From assembly GCF_000970025.1 (NCBI RefSeq), contig NZ_CP009528.1:2529168-2593167 (forward strand): 64,000 bases of DNA. Direction: 5' to 3'. Origin of the DNA: Methanosarcina barkeri MS (lineage in GTDB: Archaea > Halobacteriota > Methanosarcinia > Methanosarcinales > Methanosarcinaceae). This document shows positions 17,801 through 26,151 of the stretch, one piece after another; the stretch's first letter is position 1; each line of letters opens with the position of its first letter. The notes under the pieces are model-generated. The model saw only the letters and a program-made list of their open reading frames with translations. It ran no database searches and was not told the origin of the DNA. Made by a program: the position numbers and the translations under genes.

Positions 17801-20578
17801 TGAAGCATCTGTAAACTGAACGTCAAGTGGAGCTGTACCGCTTGTTACATTTGCAGTAAAGTTAGCTACTGGTGCAGCTTCTTGTTCTTTCTGATATTCA
17901 ACAACAAGGATCTGCTGGAGTGCATCCATGCCTCCGCTTGTTGTGCCCTGAATTCCGGCCTCGTTTTCTGTTTCATTAATGTAATTTTTCACATTAAAGA
18001 CCAGAGGACTTGCTGAATTGGAACTTCCCTGCCATGCCAGGGGTGCCACTGTGTTTCCGTTGAAAAGCAGGTTTCCTTCATCGGGACCGGCACTTCCGGC
18101 GAAACTGTACATTGTAGCATTTGTTACCTTGCTCTTATCAATAGACATGCCAGTGAAAGGAGCATATGCTGTAGCCTCCTCGGAAGTTGTTCCATAACTG
18201 GACATAGATACGCCAAGTTCGTCGCACTCTTCATTGATGAAGATCTGCTTCCTGGTTTCATTGGAATCACGATAGATCACAACGAGAGTGCTTGGATACA
18301 ATGCGACTTTGTTGTAAGAACTACCATAGGGACTTGTTACAAGGCTATTTCCGGTCTCATTGAATTTGTCAGTTACATCATAAACGCAGAGTCCATATTC
18401 ATAATCAGCATACCCTCCAAAATTGCTCCAGTCCCTGTAGAGAGTTCCGTCTCCTGTTGAGAGGTTTCCGTTCTCAATTGTGTTTCCGTTGAAGTTAAGA
18501 TTCAACCACGGATATCCACCGGGAGTTTGGTCCCAGTTGTAGGCAAAATAAAGGAAGGCCTTTTCTATTGTGGAACCGCTGGGGATCGGAAGATCATCTG
18601 CAGTCCAGATTTCCGTCCTGCCAGTCCAGCCGACAGCTTTGTAAGAAGTATCAGGCTGGGTGGAGTACAGAAGGTTACCCTGAAGGTCATAGGTATGTTT
18701 GGTGGTGATGTTGCTTTCGCCTTCCCAGTAGATGCCTTTGCCCTTATAACCGTTGTATCTGAGCGGTTTGGCAGAACTGCTCTTGTTGTTGTTTTCCTCA
18801 TTGGTTTCAGGAATCAGGTTATCAGGATCAACAACTGAAGTGTAAGTTACGGTACCGTCTTCAAGGTTGCGGATAGTTGGGTCAATTAAAGAGACAGTGG
18901 TTTTAGCTCCACCTGCAAGGGATGAAATTGTTGTTGTGTTTACCGGAACCGTTCCATTGGATACGTCGCTGGCATAAAATGCGACTGAAATGTTAGTAAG
19001 GCTGGCAGTTCCGGTATTCATGACGTTGGTAACTTTTATGGTATTTGGTTCTTTGGCAAAAACCGCAGAGCCTGGAACCGTATTGACGATACCTGATATA
19101 CTGAGGTCGTTCGTCGCCGCTGAAGTTACGGTTATGTATTCGGTCTTTACCTCAGAATCGCGTCCGTCGGCATTGGAAACAGTGAGGTTAACGTCGTAAG
19201 TTCCGGCTGTACTATAGATATGTGAGGGGTTCTGCTCTGTAGCGTTAGTATCGTCCCCGAAGTCCCATAGCCAGGAAGTAGGTGAGCCAGTCGACTGATC
19301 CGTGAAATTGACAGTAAGAGGAGCAGAACCAGAAGTAGGGGTTGCTGTGAAATTGGCAACCGGAGCTTTGGAAAGTGGTTCACTTACGACAATGTACTCA
19401 GTTTTTACTTTAGAATCGCTTCCGTCGACATTGGAAACAGTGAGGTTAACGGTGTAGTTACCAGCTGCGGTATAAGTGTGGACCGGGTTCTGATCAATAC
19501 TGTCTACATTGCCATCATTATCAAAATCCCATGACCAAGATGTAGGAGTATTTGTGGATTCATCCGTGAACTGGACGGTCAACGGGGCAGTGCCACTCGT
19601 TACGTTCGCCGTGAAGTTTGCAACCGGGGCGTCGCCGCCAGATTCTCCACCGCCACCAATTGCATAGTTTTCAAAAGGCTGCATCAGGGGATAGTTATCG
19701 TTTCCAAGGCTGTCGGGAAGGACATAAGGAGTATCACCAATTCCGTCGCCATTAGCATCTGTGCCGTTGTAATCAGACCAGTAGTTGCCCACGTAACCGG
19801 TGTAGGTCTGACTATTGTAGATGTATTTGATGGGGGTGGTTGAGTTCCAGTGTGTTAGCGCAGGTGCTGTGGTTCCGCTAGTTGTTGCCGGGACACCGTT
19901 GCTTATGAAATTGTTAAGATATATTGTGTTTAATCCAGTAGTTTTATAAAATTCGATACCTGCATAGGCATTAGAACTAAAGATGTTTTTGGTAACTGTA
20001 GTATTTATGGCCTTAGAATAGAGGGTTAATCCCGCTCCTTTATTGTTGCTGAATGTATTATTTGATATCAAAACGTTGCTTTTTTCGATTGACATACCGG
20101 CATATTTACCGGTACTATTCGAGACAATATTGTTTTCAAATGTTAAATTGTCACAATCTACATCTATGCCTTTTGACCAAGTTAGTCCATTAAATATACA
20201 ATCTCTGATAGTCACATCCGAAACCGTACCAATATCTGAATCAATGTTTGGTTCTTCCGTTATTTTCATTCCTTCAAGGACAGTTCCGGTTGCATTTGCA
20301 TAAGTCGCAATTTCTGGGATATCTATTCTACCATTGACTGTAACGAGATCTGGACGTTCTCCTTTTATAGTCAGGTATGGAATCGAGACTTCAAAACTGT
20401 TATATGTCCCAGCATAGACATAAATCGTATCGCTGGAAGAAGCGCTGTTGATAGCAGATTGTATATCAGTGAAATCTGCTCCACCACTGTCATCAACGTA
20501 CCAAGTCTTTGCTTCTGCAGGTGTTATTAACATCATGCAGAGAAAAACAAATAAAATAAGAAATATTCTTTGATTCAT
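14885..20578 (-). CDS. Giant secreted surface protein: beta-helix, nine PKD, two CARDB, two DUF3344
   Basis: 1897 residues from ATG 20578, with CAGGAGATAAATTGT upstream. In order: signal peptide (1-23), a right-handed parallel beta-helix of the NosD/pectin-lyase type (about 25-300), two PKD domains, CARDB, DUF3344, one PKD, a second CARDB and a second DUF3344 (about 1105-1385), then six PKD domains. The helix shows the DIQSAINSASSSDTIYVYAG entry motif and many N/NN turns. It ends TNTRPGIYSENK, nearly the same as the 1630-aa protein, and has no anchor. Residues about 447-926 fall in the copied block. Beta-helix heads often bind or cleave polysaccharide, but no catalytic residues can be assigned here. 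Confidence 0.9.
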   Translation of the reverse strand: MNQRIFLILFVFLCMMLITPAEAKTWYVDDSGGADFTDIQSAINSASSSDTIYVYAGTYNSFEVSIPYLTIKGERPDLVTVNGRIDIPEIATYANATGTVLEGMKITEEPNIDSDIGTVSDVTIRDCIFNGLTWSKGIDVDCDNLTFENNIVSNSTGKYAGMSIEKSNVLISNNTFSNNKGAGLTLYSKAINTTVTKNIFSSNAYAGIEFYKTTGLNTIYLNNFISNGVPATTSGTTAPALTHWNSTTPIKYIYNSQTYTGYVGNYWSDYNGTDANGDGIGDTPYVLPDSLGNDNYPLMQPFENYAIGGGGESGGDAPVANFTANVTSGTAPLTVQFTDESTNTPTSWSWDFDNDGNVDSIDQNPVHTYTAAGNYTVNLTVSNVDGSDSKVKTEYIVVSEPLSKAPVANFTATPTSGSAPLTVNFTDQSTGSPTSWLWDFGDDTNATEQNPSHIYSTAGTYDVNLTVSNADGRDSEVKTEYITVTSAATNDLSISGIVNTVPGSAVFAKEPNTIKVTNVMNTGTASLTNISVAFYASDVSNGTVPVNTTTISSLAGGAKTTVSLIDPTIRNLEDGTVTYTSVVDPDNLIPETNEENNNKSSSAKPLRYNGYKGKGIYWEGESNITTKHTYDLQGNLLYSTQPDTSYKAVGWTGRTEIWTADDLPIPSGSTIEKAFLYFAYNWDQTPGGYPWLNLNFNGNTIENGNLSTGDGTLYRDWSNFGGYADYEYGLCVYDVTDKFNETGNSLVTSPYGSSYNKVALYPSTLVVIYRDSNETRKQIFINEECDELGVSMSSYGTTSEEATAYAPFTGMSIDKSKVTNATMYSFAGSAGPDEGNLLFNGNTVAPLAWQGSSNSASPLVFNVKNYINETENEAGIQGTTSGGMDALQQILVVEYQKEQEAAPVANFTANVTSGTAPLDVQFTDASTGSPTSWLWDFGDGTNSTEQNPLHTYNEVGNYTVNLKVTNAAGSNSSQLADLIKVTEPPTSTEQPDLIVSAIIPNADEFFANETNNISAKVENVGTNASGSFTVTFTVNSIDTNVTVDALEAGTNTTVTITDPTIRSFGDNVTVTAAADSGNEIAESSEINNQMNITKSVVYNGYKGKRYTGGNDLGTQVTFEGKYGLVYSYGNTAYASGSWTAKTYTWSSTDLPIPAGATVESARLYQPYTWNKMTNDPAFTMSFNNNTVTPIATYKDRKSYGSYDYPSGLYVYNVTSLFDPAGNSITINPETGNNYGIYGAYLVVVYNDLTATEKKIWINDEFDLLASKGSYAVSNEEATAYASFSDVNATGISKATAIAVLASGNDNNKSKFVFNDNEYTGFWPDYQTMPQIGFSSYNVTGALLTGMDTARVQSYDNGTGGDSMSAMNVILVADYGETQNGTGAPVAAFTANLTSGDAPLTVNFTDESTSTPTSWAWDFDNNGTVDSTEQNPIYTYTSAGNYTVNLTVANADGSDSEVKTDYIVVSEPLPGALVANFTANVTSGKAPLTVEFTDISTGSPTSWQWDFNNDGTVDSTEQNPIYTYAATGTYTVNLTVTGPDGNDSEVKTGYINVTSPSSAKPVAAFSAFPTSGKTPLNVKFTDTSTGSPTSWFWNFGDGSKSYLQNPIHKYSKAGVYTVNLTVKNAAGRNTVTKTDYIKVITKPVANFTSSATSGKAPLKVTFTDTSTGSPTSWKWDFGDGSKSFHQNPIHKYSKAGTYTVNLTVKNAIGRNTVTKTSYIKVITKPVANFTSSVTSGKAPLKVAFTDTSTGIPAAWKWDFGDGSKSYLQNPTHKYSKVGSYTVNLTVKNAKGRNTVTKTEYIKVVTKPVADFSATPTSGKTPLTVEFTDNSTGVPTAWKWSFGDGTTSTEQNPEHQYLQGGSYKVTLTVVNVAGSSTVTKKNYIKVTTNTRPGIYSENK
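17799..19237. repeat. 1439-bp near-identical repeat, copy B
   Basis: Partner of 11033-12471. The two copies sit in the same orientation in adjacent paralogous genes, so unequal recombination between them would delete or duplicate a 6.8-kb unit. The low divergence compared with the rest of the two genes points to recent gene conversion or duplication. Confidence 0.95.
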
Positions 20579-21123
20579 ACAATTTATCTCCTGTAAATCA
20601 AAATTTATTCACTAATTGATAATTTTAGGTATAGCATTGATTTTAATAATTTAGTTCATGTTATATGCAGGTCTTTTTTTCAATAATTCAATCTCTGTAT
20701 ATCTATTAGTCTCTCTCATTACTTTTTTGAATCCGTAATATGGAAAATCTAACGACTTAATCGATGAATGAAGTTAATATTTTTTCAAATATACTCACAA
20801 AAATTATGATTTAAAATTAAACATAGTAATATTAATTATTTAAATCTTCTTAAATTATGTAAAAATAATAGAAAATATACATAATAAATAATAAAAACAT
20901 ACTAATTTATAATATAAAATATTGTTATATTGCTGAAAATTCCTCAATTGGTTGTGATACCTCAAAAAATTTAGGCTTTTGCACTTGATCTCATACATCA
21001 ATCTCATTCATCAAGCACATTAGCCATTACAAAAAAAGAGAGGTTTTGATAAACCACTTATTTTATGTACCATTTATAGCAGAAACAATATCTGATGTAT
21101 TTTTTTTACAGTAAATAGTTTGT
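20579..21123. other. AT-rich intergenic region, nothing recognised
   Basis: It separates two leftward surface-protein genes. It must carry the promoter of the 1897-aa gene but is too AT-rich to point to one site. No repeats of note. Confidence 0.5.
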
Positions 21124-22644
21124 TTATTGTTTAAGAACCAATTTAACATAGTCGGTATAAATTTTGCTGTCGTCTTCTCTGCTGGTTTTACTGTTCTGTT
21201 CCGCCAGTATAGTTACTAACTTGTCGCCGTTAATGTAGTTGCTAAGGTTAGCTGTTTTTTCACCTGTCAGGGTCTGCTCAGCTGCATCATTACAGGTGGT
21301 CAGTTGTTCATACGCACTAGTATTATAGTTCCAGATGTAGACGGTAACACCATTTCCTGCATCATTTAAGCCTTTGCCATTCCAAGTTACGTTAATCGCA
21401 TCTAAATTAGATACATTGGAACAACTAACGTTGAACACAAACCTGTGTGCTGCATAGTTATCATCAGCAGCTATATTACACTGGAACTGACCATCGTCAT
21501 ACTTGATCTTGCTGTACTCTGTCACTGAAAATTCATTATTCGGATCATTATTGACAGTTGCCGGCAGGCTTGAAGTCTGGAACTTGTAAGCAAGCAGACC
21601 TGTTCCCGCTCTTCCCAGTGTGTTGTTACTAAAGTCGTAGATATAAGATTCATCTTCCACAGTCAGTAGAGTGAGAGGGAGTTTAAAGTAGCCACTGTAT
21701 TGTGGCCTATTGTCATCTTCGTTTCGGTTGTACGTCATATAACTGTTAATTCCACTGGAAATTAAGTTTGTGACGTTCCAGCTCTGCCACTCAAAGTATG
21801 ATCCCTGGTGAGGGTTGGCCCACGTCAACTGCTGATTATTGTTGAAGGTGTAGTTCCCGTTAAAACTCGCAAGTGGAAGAACTGTAAGGTTAGCTTCTCC
21901 TGGAGAATAAACTGCCGACGTGTTGAAAGTAGTATTTCCGGTGTAAGGATACCCGTCATCGTCTGTCCTATACGAGTCCGTGTCATGGCCCTGGTTCACC
22001 CAGTAATGAGTTACTTTACAGGATTGATTATTATATGCTACCACCAGGGTGATCATCTTCACCCGGCCGTCGAGTGGCTGAGTGCCATCCGGCGTGGACA
22101 CATTCACACGCGTCGAGACACTTGATGAAGAGATACTGTCATCCACATCATACCAGATCAGGAAATCACTCGTCACACGGTTGCAGTGGTCATTTATCCA
22201 TATAGGGCCCTGACCATTGTTATAGGGGAATGTGTAGGTAGTATCCATGATCTCAGTTCCCAGAGTCGCATAGCCTGAACCACCTGTCCCGTCACCGTCA
22301 AATTTCGTAGTGACTTTCAGCGGATAATTGTTTTCCATATGTCCGATGTAGACATCTACATAGAGCCTTGCCCATGCGACATCATCAGGGTCACACGGCA
22401 ATGTGGAGTTCAGAAAAACCGGCGTTGTGTATGCATAATCGAACCCAGGATAAGCATCAAACCAGAGGTCTCCGGTTACTGTCCCATACGTTCCGTTTGC
22501 AGTGGTAAGGTCAATTCCCCCAAGGTAAGGGTCTGCCGCTGCAGGAGACGCAGTCGCAAATAACAGCACCATTAACCCAATTAGTATCATGTGAGCAAGC
22601 GGTTTTGTGCCACCTTTATTTACCAACATTTCCATTTTAAACAT
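21124..22644 (-). CDS. Secreted DUF3344 surface protein
   Basis: About 506 residues. The ATG at 22644 is preferred because TTGGAG lies 9 bases upstream; the ATG at 22650 would be only 3 bases from it. After a charged start comes a signal segment (MILIGLMVLLFATASPAAA, about 20-38). The N-terminal half matches the first DUF3344 domain of the 1630-aa protein: GTVTGDLWFDAYPGF, VAWARLYVDVYIGHM, VNQGHDTDSY. The C-terminal third is a beta-rich region with NVSCSNVSNLDAINVTWNGK that I do not recognise. No PKD domain and no anchor. It sits alone, with its promoter upstream in the 1.5-kb gap. Confidence 0.85.
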   Translation of the reverse strand: MFKMEMLVNKGGTKPLAHMILIGLMVLLFATASPAAADPYLGGIDLTTANGTYGTVTGDLWFDAYPGFDYAYTTPVFLNSTLPCDPDDVAWARLYVDVYIGHMENNYPLKVTTKFDGDGTGGSGYATLGTEIMDTTYTFPYNNGQGPIWINDHCNRVTSDFLIWYDVDDSISSSSVSTRVNVSTPDGTQPLDGRVKMITLVVAYNNQSCKVTHYWVNQGHDTDSYRTDDDGYPYTGNTTFNTSAVYSPGEANLTVLPLASFNGNYTFNNNQQLTWANPHQGSYFEWQSWNVTNLISSGINSYMTYNRNEDDNRPQYSGYFKLPLTLLTVEDESYIYDFSNNTLGRAGTGLLAYKFQTSSLPATVNNDPNNEFSVTEYSKIKYDDGQFQCNIAADDNYAAHRFVFNVSCSNVSNLDAINVTWNGKGLNDAGNGVTVYIWNYNTSAYEQLTTCNDAAEQTLTGEKTANLSNYINGDKLVTILAEQNSKTSREDDSKIYTDYVKLVLKQ

Positions 22645-24175
22645 AAGCATTTACTCCAATCATTGTCAATTTGTGGGTTTAGCTTGATTTAGCTACCAAT
22701 ATATAGACATAGATAGCCAATTAGTATCTTTAAATTTCCAACTTTACTAATATTAATCTGATTTGTGTTTTTTTGATATTAAACAGCAGGACTTTTACGA
22801 CTATCATTGGCTTTCCATGACTGTCGTTGACGTTCCATTATGTGGAGTCTCTATCTCTTCCGGCCAACCATGAACGGTTCTTTTGGAAATCCGCATGAAG
22901 ATACTGTACAGTAAGCATGCACAAATCATTCTAAATAATACGGTGAAGAACCTGAAAATAGACTCCTTTCATCTTTTTTCCAGGATTTTTATGTCCTTAT
23001 GCTTTCAATCACTCTCTCCAGGTGATTGATTGCCGGATACATCTCTCATATAGACCTGTTTTTCGAATATGAATAGCATGTGCCTTTTCAATATTCGGTC
23101 GAAGGCCTTTTTACAAAATCTCAACACAGTATGTTTTTACCTTCCATTTTTCCCCGGATGTAAATAGTTATTCATACTACATATTTAAATTTTGCTAACT
23201 TTTAATTATTTTTTTTGTTTTTATGTTATTTTTTGTTAATAATATAAATAAAATTCATACAAAATTGGGTTTATTATAAATATTATAGGCATCTACATCT
23301 GGACAGTTTGGACAGTTTTTAGATGCTAAATCCAAAAAATTGCAGGTCACTAAACAAGAATCAGGACTCTGGCTCGGGAAACTTATCCTTCAAGCCATCT
23401 GCCAACTTTGATTAAAAAATCAGTATCATATAAAGTGGTTCGAGAAAAATAATTCATTTAGGCAGAACAGGAAAACAAAAGAAAGCTAAAGGGATTAATG
23501 TCAAATAAGAATAGACTTCAAAAAATTGTTATTGCTGTTTTTTGTATTTTATTGTTTAGGGAGCTGTTTTTTCATTAAAAATAACATAAAGATTATAAAA
23601 ATATTGAAAAGTATTATATTTGATGCCATCGTATATATGGGCTTTATTGCTGGAGAAAACTGATTATAAAGTAAGTAATTTTTGACAGTTGTATGAGTGG
23701 GAGTGTAAGTGTAAATTATTGAAAAACATAAGCTGGCTAGTCACTTTATATTTTATTTAACCACTGATAAACATCTGCTTTTTCGGAATTAATTAATAAC
23801 TCACGGACACAGTCAAACGTTGATTGATATCAATTTAATGAAAACAAAGAGTTTAATAATTGACTGATGGACAAAGAGTGCAATCAATCGCCGGCAATCA
23901 AAGAAAATCCATTCAAAGATATTTGTACGTTGAATCTCAATAACGATGGCTATTGATGTTGCTTTATCTAGGTTTAATAGTTACAATTTCGGTATATTAT
24001 TCAAACGTATTCAAACTACATGACAGTTTTCAATAAATTATAAAAATATGTGAATCCGTAAACTAAATAAGTAGTACCTTAATCGCAACCTAATAATAAC
24101 CCTGATAACAATCAATAACTCCTAAGGATAAAACTAGAAATAACCCTATATAGAACCCCTGTAAAAAATTAAAAA
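22645..24175. other. 1.5-kb intergenic region, no gene recognised
   Basis: The gap separates the divergent DUF3344 and pepD genes. All frames are short and interrupted. Locally it contains a small direct repeat, ggacagtttggacagttttt near 23300. I see no RNA gene or IS end. Confidence 0.5.
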
Positions 24176-25705
24176 ATGATCCCTATGCATCCTAAAACTC
24201 AACAGATCCTCGAAGTCTTTGAAGAAATCAATAAAATCCCGAGACGTTCAAAGCATGAAGAACAGATTTCAACCTGGCTGCAGGAGTGGGGCCGGTCCAG
24301 AGGTTTTGAGGTAAAAGCCGATTCCTTAAACAATGTGCTTATCAAAGTCCCCGCAACGGCTGGATATGAGAACTCTCCCATGCTTATTCTGCAGGGGCAC
24401 ATGGATATGGTCTGCGAGAAATGTAAAGATTCCGTACACGACTTTTCCAGAGACCCTATAAGATGCATTTACGACGGGGGATGGATGCAAGGAGACGGAA
24501 CTTCCATAGGTGCGGATGATGGGATTGCCCTTGCACTTGGACTGGTGCTGGCAGAAGCAGGGAAGAAAGGAGAAATCGGGCATCCACCACTTGAGTTGCT
24601 TTTTACGGTGGACGAGGAAACAGGTCTGACAGGAGCGAGAGGACTTGAAACTGGCTTTTTTGAAGGAAAAATACTTCTGAACCTTGACTCAGAGGATGAA
24701 GGCATTTTTGTAATAGGATGTGCAGGCGGGCAGAATTCACAGATTACACTTCCTGTTGAGTGGGAACTGCTTGATTTCAAAGAAGAAAATTCATTTGGGT
24801 TCTTCAGGCTCTCGGTTGAAGGACTGGAAGGTGGGCACTCCGGGACTGAAATCAACAAACAACGCGCAAACGGGATACAGTTGCTCTCCCTGGCACTGAA
24901 CAAACTCAGGGGAAAACTTGGGATAGAAAATGTAAGGCTTGTCCTGCTGAACGGGGGCAGTGTTCATAATGCAATTCCCAATACTGCAGAAGCCTTTATT
25001 GCCCTTCACAGGGAAAAACTCGAAAAAGCCGAAGAAGCAATGTCAGATATCAGGCATGCATTTAAAGCTGAATATGCAAAAACTGATCCTGGACTTATTT
25101 TGAATTTTGAAGAAATTAGCAGAGAAATAATTTTTGAAGTTGCAGAAGATAAAATCCTCAGAGAGACAGTGTCTCATGTTCGGGTCTTTTCGCCAGAGAC
25201 CGAAGAAAAACTTATAGAACTGATCCTGGGACTACCGCATGGGGTTTACAGGATGTCGGAGACAATTCATGGGCTTGTCGAAACCTCAAATAATCTTGCA
25301 ACAGTCCGGACAGATGGAAATGAAGTAATAATAATATCAAGCCAGCGCAGTTCAAGCAATCTCAGGCTGGCTGAAATTAGCGGAAAGGGGGAAGCAATCG
25401 CAAAGCTCGCAGGTGCATGGGTTGAACATGAGCCCGGATATCCTGCATGGGAGCCCAACCTGAAATCAGAACTGCTCTTAAAATGCAAGCAAGTTTATAC
25501 CGAGACATTTGGGAAAGAGCCTGAGATTGAAGTGATTCACGCAGGGCTTGAATGCGGAATAATCGGTTCGGCGCATGAAGGTATGGAAATGATTTCTTTC
25601 GGGCCAACGATTAAAGATGCGCATTCTCCTGCTGAAAGGATCTTCATTCCTTCGATTGAGAAAGTCTGGATATTCCTGGAAAACCTGTTTAAAACTTATT
25701 GCTGA
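24176..25705 (+). CDS. pepD: Xaa-His dipeptidase (aminoacyl-histidine dipeptidase), M20 family
   Basis: 509 residues, close to the usual 480-500 of PepD. Metal-site motifs of the M20/PepD family are all visible: GHMDMVCEK (about 83-91), GADDGIALALG, DEETGLTGARG, LNLDSEDEG and, near the end, AHSPAERIFI. The enzyme is a cytoplasmic zinc peptidase that splits dipeptides such as carnosine-like Xaa-His. ATG 24176 and ATG 24185 are both possible; neither has a strong ribosome site. It appears to be a single-gene unit. Confidence 0.93.
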   Translation: MIPMHPKTQQILEVFEEINKIPRRSKHEEQISTWLQEWGRSRGFEVKADSLNNVLIKVPATAGYENSPMLILQGHMDMVCEKCKDSVHDFSRDPIRCIYDGGWMQGDGTSIGADDGIALALGLVLAEAGKKGEIGHPPLELLFTVDEETGLTGARGLETGFFEGKILLNLDSEDEGIFVIGCAGGQNSQITLPVEWELLDFKEENSFGFFRLSVEGLEGGHSGTEINKQRANGIQLLSLALNKLRGKLGIENVRLVLLNGGSVHNAIPNTAEAFIALHREKLEKAEEAMSDIRHAFKAEYAKTDPGLILNFEEISREIIFEVAEDKILRETVSHVRVFSPETEEKLIELILGLPHGVYRMSETIHGLVETSNNLATVRTDGNEVIIISSQRSSSNLRLAEISGKGEAIAKLAGAWVEHEPGYPAWEPNLKSELLLKCKQVYTETFGKEPEIEVIHAGLECGIIGSAHEGMEMISFGPTIKDAHSPAERIFIPSIEKVWIFLENLFKTYC

Positions 25706-25924
25706 CATGGGTTTCTTCAACAGGGACAGGCGCCACATGTGTTTGAAAATCAAGCCTTTTCAAAAAACTGCTTGCCAGCAACCCTTTTAAAAAAAGGCTT
25801 GACCGAAAACCCCAGCAAAAACATAGTCAGCGTGTGGTCAAGCAGCTCAACGGTTCTGGTACAGCCCTTTTCAAAAAAGACTTGAGCAAAAACGTCTCAA
25901 TGTTTGAGGTCTCAATGTTTGCGT
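25706..25924. other. Short intergenic stretch with repeated CAAGCCTTTTCAAAAAA-like strings
   Basis: Three degenerate copies of a cagccttttcaaaaaag-type string, with tcaatgtttgaggtctcaatgtttg behind them, fill the space after pepD. They can pair as weak hairpins and may end pepD transcription. Confidence 0.35.
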
Positions 25925-25985
25925 TTTGAGTACCTTATCCCCGGACCCTATCGGCGTGATCAACCGGCGCAACGGTTGCGTTTAA
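25925..25985 (-). repeat. Orphan copy of the CPBP-gene 3' end (62-bp repeat)
   Basis: Read leftward, this segment codes for NATVAPVDHADRVRG and a TAA stop, the same tail as the CPBP protease gene whose 3' end lies at 30371, 4.4 kb away. It matches the 62-bp units at 30240-30420 with a few substitutions. There is no gene body attached here. Confidence 0.85.
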
Positions 25986-26151
25986 ACCTTAATTTGGCAG
26001 ATTATACTAATTAACACCATGCAAAAAACATGTTTCATTGGCATATCACAGTTATGTAAAATGACAAAAGTCAAAATTGGGTTCTTATAAAAAGGTATGC
26101 AAGTATTCGTAGGCTTGAATCACATCCTTCACAAACTATACATAGCCTGCT

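Noticed and set aside
22645-24175. Possible RNA gene in the 1.5-kb gap before pepD
   Set aside because: No tRNA cloverleaf, snoRNA boxes or strong hairpin could be seen.
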